64,000 nucleotides of DNA from positions 1,798,001-1,862,000 of the forward strand of contig NW_024465777.1 of NCBI RefSeq assembly GCF_017591425.1. The letters are read 5' to 3'. The position numbers were made by a program, and so were the translations under genes. Each line of letters begins with the position of its first letter. The stretch's first letter is position 1. Below the pieces are notes generated by a model, which saw only the letters and a program-made list of their open reading frames with translations, had not been told where the DNA came from and did no database searches. This document shows, one piece after another, positions 61,036-64,000 of this stretch. Source of the stretch: Ochotona curzoniae (lineage: Eukaryota; Chordata; Mammalia; Lagomorpha; Ochotonidae).

Positions 61036-61735
61036 GATGTGGTGGCTGCAGTTACTGTCTCGACATGTCCTCCCACCGAAGCCTTCCACCTGTTGACCTC
61101 TGACTGAGAGTGATGTAAATAACAGCCTGTCCCCCCTGAAGCTCCATCAGTGACAGAAATGAAGTGGACGTGCCTGGAGAGGCAAGAAACACATCTTCTG
61201 GTTACTGTTAAGCAAACAGGGTAAGAGGAAGTCACAGAATTCCAGAGGAAGTAGAATCCCAAAGTTATAGTTTATAAAATACGCTTGGGCTACACACAGG
61301 GAAAAATTTTGAAGGATATAAAGAACTAGAAGACTTTCACTTTTTCATTATTATATTCTGAGTGTGTCAGCCAAAAGCAAGACTCCCAACAGAACAACCA
61401 GGAAGCCTGGCAAAACCCATTGAAGATTTCCAAGCAGAACGATTTTTTTCTCCGTGTCCATATTGTTCAGGGTCCTGCAGAGTTCAAATCAATAAGCTAT
61501 ATAGCAGTGTGTATGTGGAAGGACATCATGGGAACTGGCTAGCAGAATTATGGAAACTGAAAGTCCAATCATCTGCCAGCTGTAAGCCGGAGAACCAGGA
61601 AAAGAGTTGATAGAATCCATCCCTGGGAATTGGGCACTGCTGTGAATTCAGGAGTCCAGGGATCGACCCACAGCAGCATTCAAGCTCAGAAGAACATGGA
61701 TGCCCCGGTCCAACAAAAGCAAAGACATCTGCCCT
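61036..61735. other. C-SINE-free flank, unassigned
   Basis: No repeat or gene recognised. Confidence 0.35.
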
Positions 61736-61737
61736 TC

Positions 61738-62035
61738 TCTTTCCTTTATTTTATTTGAAGGCAGAGAGAGAAGGGAGGAAAGGAGAAGAAAGAAACTTTC
61801 ATCTGCTGTTTCACTCTACAAACGCCTGCAATGGCTGGGGCTGGCCCAGGCAAGAGCCAGGAATCAGAAACTCCATCTGGGGCTACACATGGATGGCACA
61901 GACCCAAGTACCGAAGCTACTGCCTGTGCCACCCAGGGTGCACCTCAGCAGGAAGCTGGAATTGGGAGCAAATCCAGGACCCAGATGAACAGAGGCACTC
62001 AGCTCTGGGATTCAGTGTCCCAAAAGGGTGCCTTC
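61738..62035 (-). mobile_element. Old C-SINE
   Basis: CTTTATTTTATTTGAAGGCAGAG, TGTTTCACTCTACAAACGCC, GGAAGCTGGAATTGGGAGC. First C-SINE to the right of the CpG island. Confidence 0.72.
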
Positions 62036-62167
62036 CCGCTGCCTCAAAGGCCCACACGCTCCTAGGCAGACTGAGTGGTACCCACCCACATCCTCACTGA
62101 GGGTGATTGTCTTCACGCAACCCACCAGTTCAACTGTTCATCTCCTCTGAAATAAATTCACGGAGAT

Positions 62168-62498
62168 TGCCCGGCACGGAGGCCTAGCGGCTAAAGTCCT
62201 CACCTTGAATGTGCCAGCATCCCATAAGCGTGCAGGTTCTAATCCCGGCACCTCCATTTCCCTTCCAGCTCCCTGCTTGTGGCCTGGGAAAAGCAGTCGA
62301 GGATGGCCCAAAGCCTTGGGACCCTGCACCCATGTGGGAGACCTGGAAGAAGATCCTGGCTCTTGGCTCCAGATCAGCATAGCACTGGCCATTGCATTCA
62401 CTTGGGGAGTGAATCACCGGACGGAAGATCGTCCTCTCTGTCTCTCCTCCTCTCTGTATATCTGACGTTGCAATAAAAATAGATAAATTTTTAAAAAA
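62168..62498 (+). mobile_element. C-SINE, full length, with long target duplication
   Basis: Head TGCCCGGCACGGAGGCC, end CGTTGCAATAAAAATAGATAAAT. Target duplication AAATAAATTCACGGAGAT, 18 bp exact, at 62,150-62,167 and 62,499-62,516, the longest in the window. Confidence 0.95.
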
Positions 62499-62519
62499 AA
62501 ATAAATTCACGGAGATGCA

Positions 62520-62915
62520 CAGCAATTCTTTATTAGCCCTAGGAGCATGCCCTCACCCAGTGCCCGTCACGGAAAAGGAGGTCACCATGCCCTGCGAACT
62601 GTGCCCAAACTTGCAGTTTTACTTTCCCTCACTATACCTGTCTGCAATTTAAATTTTTTTTACAAGAAGCATGTGTAACTTTGTCATAAAACAAAGCCAT
62701 GAAAGCACAGATTTTAAACAGCTAACAATCCAGGGTTGGTTCCGTCACGTTGGTTTGCAAACAACACATTCTAACACAAGAGAGGCTGGCCCAATAGCAA
62801 CGCCTCCTGGGAATCTTCGGAAAGTAAGAGTGGGAAGGGGTAACACTGCCGTCCGTGCTCCCACAATCTCCCCAACTCGGCATGATTTTAAGCCCAATGT
62901 TAAGGTGCTCGCCGC
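62520..62915. other. Unassigned tract
   Basis: No repeat or gene recognised. T8 run at 62,653. Confidence 0.3.
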
Positions 62916-62919
62916 TGCT

Positions 62920-63085
62920 TGCATTCATTCATTCATTCATTCGTTGTTTCATTCATTCAGCAAACAGTTATGAACCCTGAATGGCATTGCATACTTTAAA
63001 CAATCCTGTAGAGCTTACAGGGCCCGGTGAGGTCACAGAACTTGCCCACAGTCCCTCATTGAGGGAGACATAAACCACAACGTGC
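62920..63085 (-). mobile_element. L2 3' end with (ATTC)n
   Basis: The (ATTC)n repeat at 62,922-62,959 followed by CAGCAAACAGTTATGAACCC is the inverted terminus of L2. The only L2 I could orient to the minus strand, and it lies right of the island. Confidence 0.6.
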
Positions 63086-63129
63086 CCGCCGTGGAAGCCC
63101 AAGCCCAGGAGGAAGCGGGCTGCACTTCA

Positions 63130-63260
63130 CAGCCCAGAGCTCTGCCCTCGCCTCCTACTGGTTGGGTGGCCTTGGGCAGGTTGCTGAGCTCTCCCCAGCA
63201 GCAGCTTCCCAGGCCCCACCAGGTGAGTATCTATCAGATGGCTCGTGCAAGGGAGGCACT
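63130..63260 (+). mobile_element. MIR core
   Basis: CTACTGGTTGGGTGGCCTTGGGCAGGTTGCTGAGC is the conserved MIR core, followed by a diverged 3' half that carries CACCAG/GTGAGT by chance. Confidence 0.65.
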
Positions 63261-63690
63261 TTGTCCCCTCGTGCATGCAGCACAAAGGGAAGCTGTGGTA
63301 GCAGCTCTTCTGGCAGCAGTCCTCACTGTGGATCTTCTGCTGTTGTCCCCCCCATCTGTGTAAACTCCGCTTCAGCACACTTAGCTCGGGCTTCCTTTTT
63401 TGAACCCAGCCCGTTGCCCCCAAGAGCCTGGCACCTTTTCACGGACAGGAATAATGCCCGCTTTGCCTCTGATCGCTTTCTTTTCCTCACACAGCAATCG
63501 GGCACACCTGTCTCCATTCCCCCACTCTTCTACTGACTTCATAATAAATGCCTGAGTATCCAAAATGTGTGGGGGCACTACACCCTGGGTAATACTGTCG
63601 GACATCACTGCCACCTTGGACCCCAGGACTGGCGGAATAGAGAGTCAAGAGAAGGTGGCACAGCATCACTTGATAAGAATTGTACAAAGT
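63261..63690. other. Unassigned tract
   Basis: 63,405-63,560 may be an eroded L2 on the plus strand (AATAATGCCCGC...). Not firm. Confidence 0.3.
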
Positions 63691-64000
63691 GGGCCCGGTG
63701 CAGTGGCCTAGTAGCTAAAGTCCTCGCCTTGAATCCAGGATCCCATATGGGCGCTGGTTCAAATCCCGGCACCTCCACTTCCCATCCAGCTCCCTGCTTC
63801 TGACCTGGGAAAGCAGTCCAGGACGATCCTGCACCCATGTGGGAAACCTGGAGGAAGTTCCTGGTACCTGGCTTAGGATTGGCAAAGCACCAGCCGTGGT
63901 GCTCACTTGGGGAGTGAATCATCGGATAGATCTTCCTCTGTCTCTCCTCCTCTCTGTATATCTGACTTTGTAATAAAAATGAATAAGTCTTAAAAAATAA
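63691..64000 (+). mobile_element. C-SINE, cut by the window end at its tail
   Basis: Head GTGGGCCCGGTGCAGTGGCC, small loss before ATCCTGCACCC, end CTTTGTAATAAAAATGAATAAG. Confidence 0.92.

Noticed and set aside
63172..63230. Perfect donor CAG/GTGAGT on plus at 63,222/63,223
   Set aside because: It lies in a MIR with no acceptor or frame, so it is probably chance.
1..64000. CRISPR arrays, prokaryotic operons, phage or integrated virus genes
   Set aside because: The repeats are SINEs and simple repeats of mammalian type. No regular spacer structure, ribosome binding sites or viral gene frames were seen.

Overview
The window is mammalian nuclear DNA, most likely from a lagomorph and probably a pika (Ochotona) rather than a rabbit. 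The evidence is the repeat content. About 105 copies of one tRNA-derived SINE of the lagomorph C-SINE type cover roughly 40-45 % of the window by hand estimate. Their 3' ends (Pol III-type head, then a 'ctctgtatatctgactttccaataaaaataaat' style end split here as ctctgtatatctgac / tttccaataaaaataaat, then TCTTTAAAA) differ from the rabbit C-repeat end as I remember it. The species call is inference. No protein-coding exon can be supported. Nearly all open frames in the window are SINE copies read through in one of six frames, or are open only because the CpG island is GC-rich.

Layout. Positions 1-56,700 are a repeat-dense intron or intergenic tract. C-SINEs of several ages occur there, many nested in one another. 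Between them are ancient L2 and MIR pieces, old L1 3' ends, a hAT/MER5-like piece, a mariner-like MITE family, and a few lineage-specific L1-like 3' ends. The most unusual of these lies at 41,270-42,720: a GC-rich tandem array of 84-87 bp units in front of an L1-like 3' tail. Positions 56,700-61,740 contain no C-SINE at all. Inside this gap is a strong CpG island (about 57,480-58,850) with GC boxes, a CRE-like site, an 11-unit CAG repeat and a good splice donor on the minus strand at 58,663/58,662. This looks like the promoter and noncoding first exon of a gene transcribed leftwards. Positions 61,740-64,000 return to repeat-bearing flank.

How it fits together. If the gene runs leftwards from about 58.75 kb, positions 1-58,660 are its first intron or introns. 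Every LINE fragment I could orient left of the island lies on the plus strand, antisense to such a transcript. C-SINEs left of the island also favour plus, about 65 to 37. That is the expected pattern when retroelements carrying AATAAA signals are selected against in the sense orientation of introns. I could not name the gene.

All boundaries and family calls were made by eye without a repeat library. Ages and subfamilies are relative judgements.
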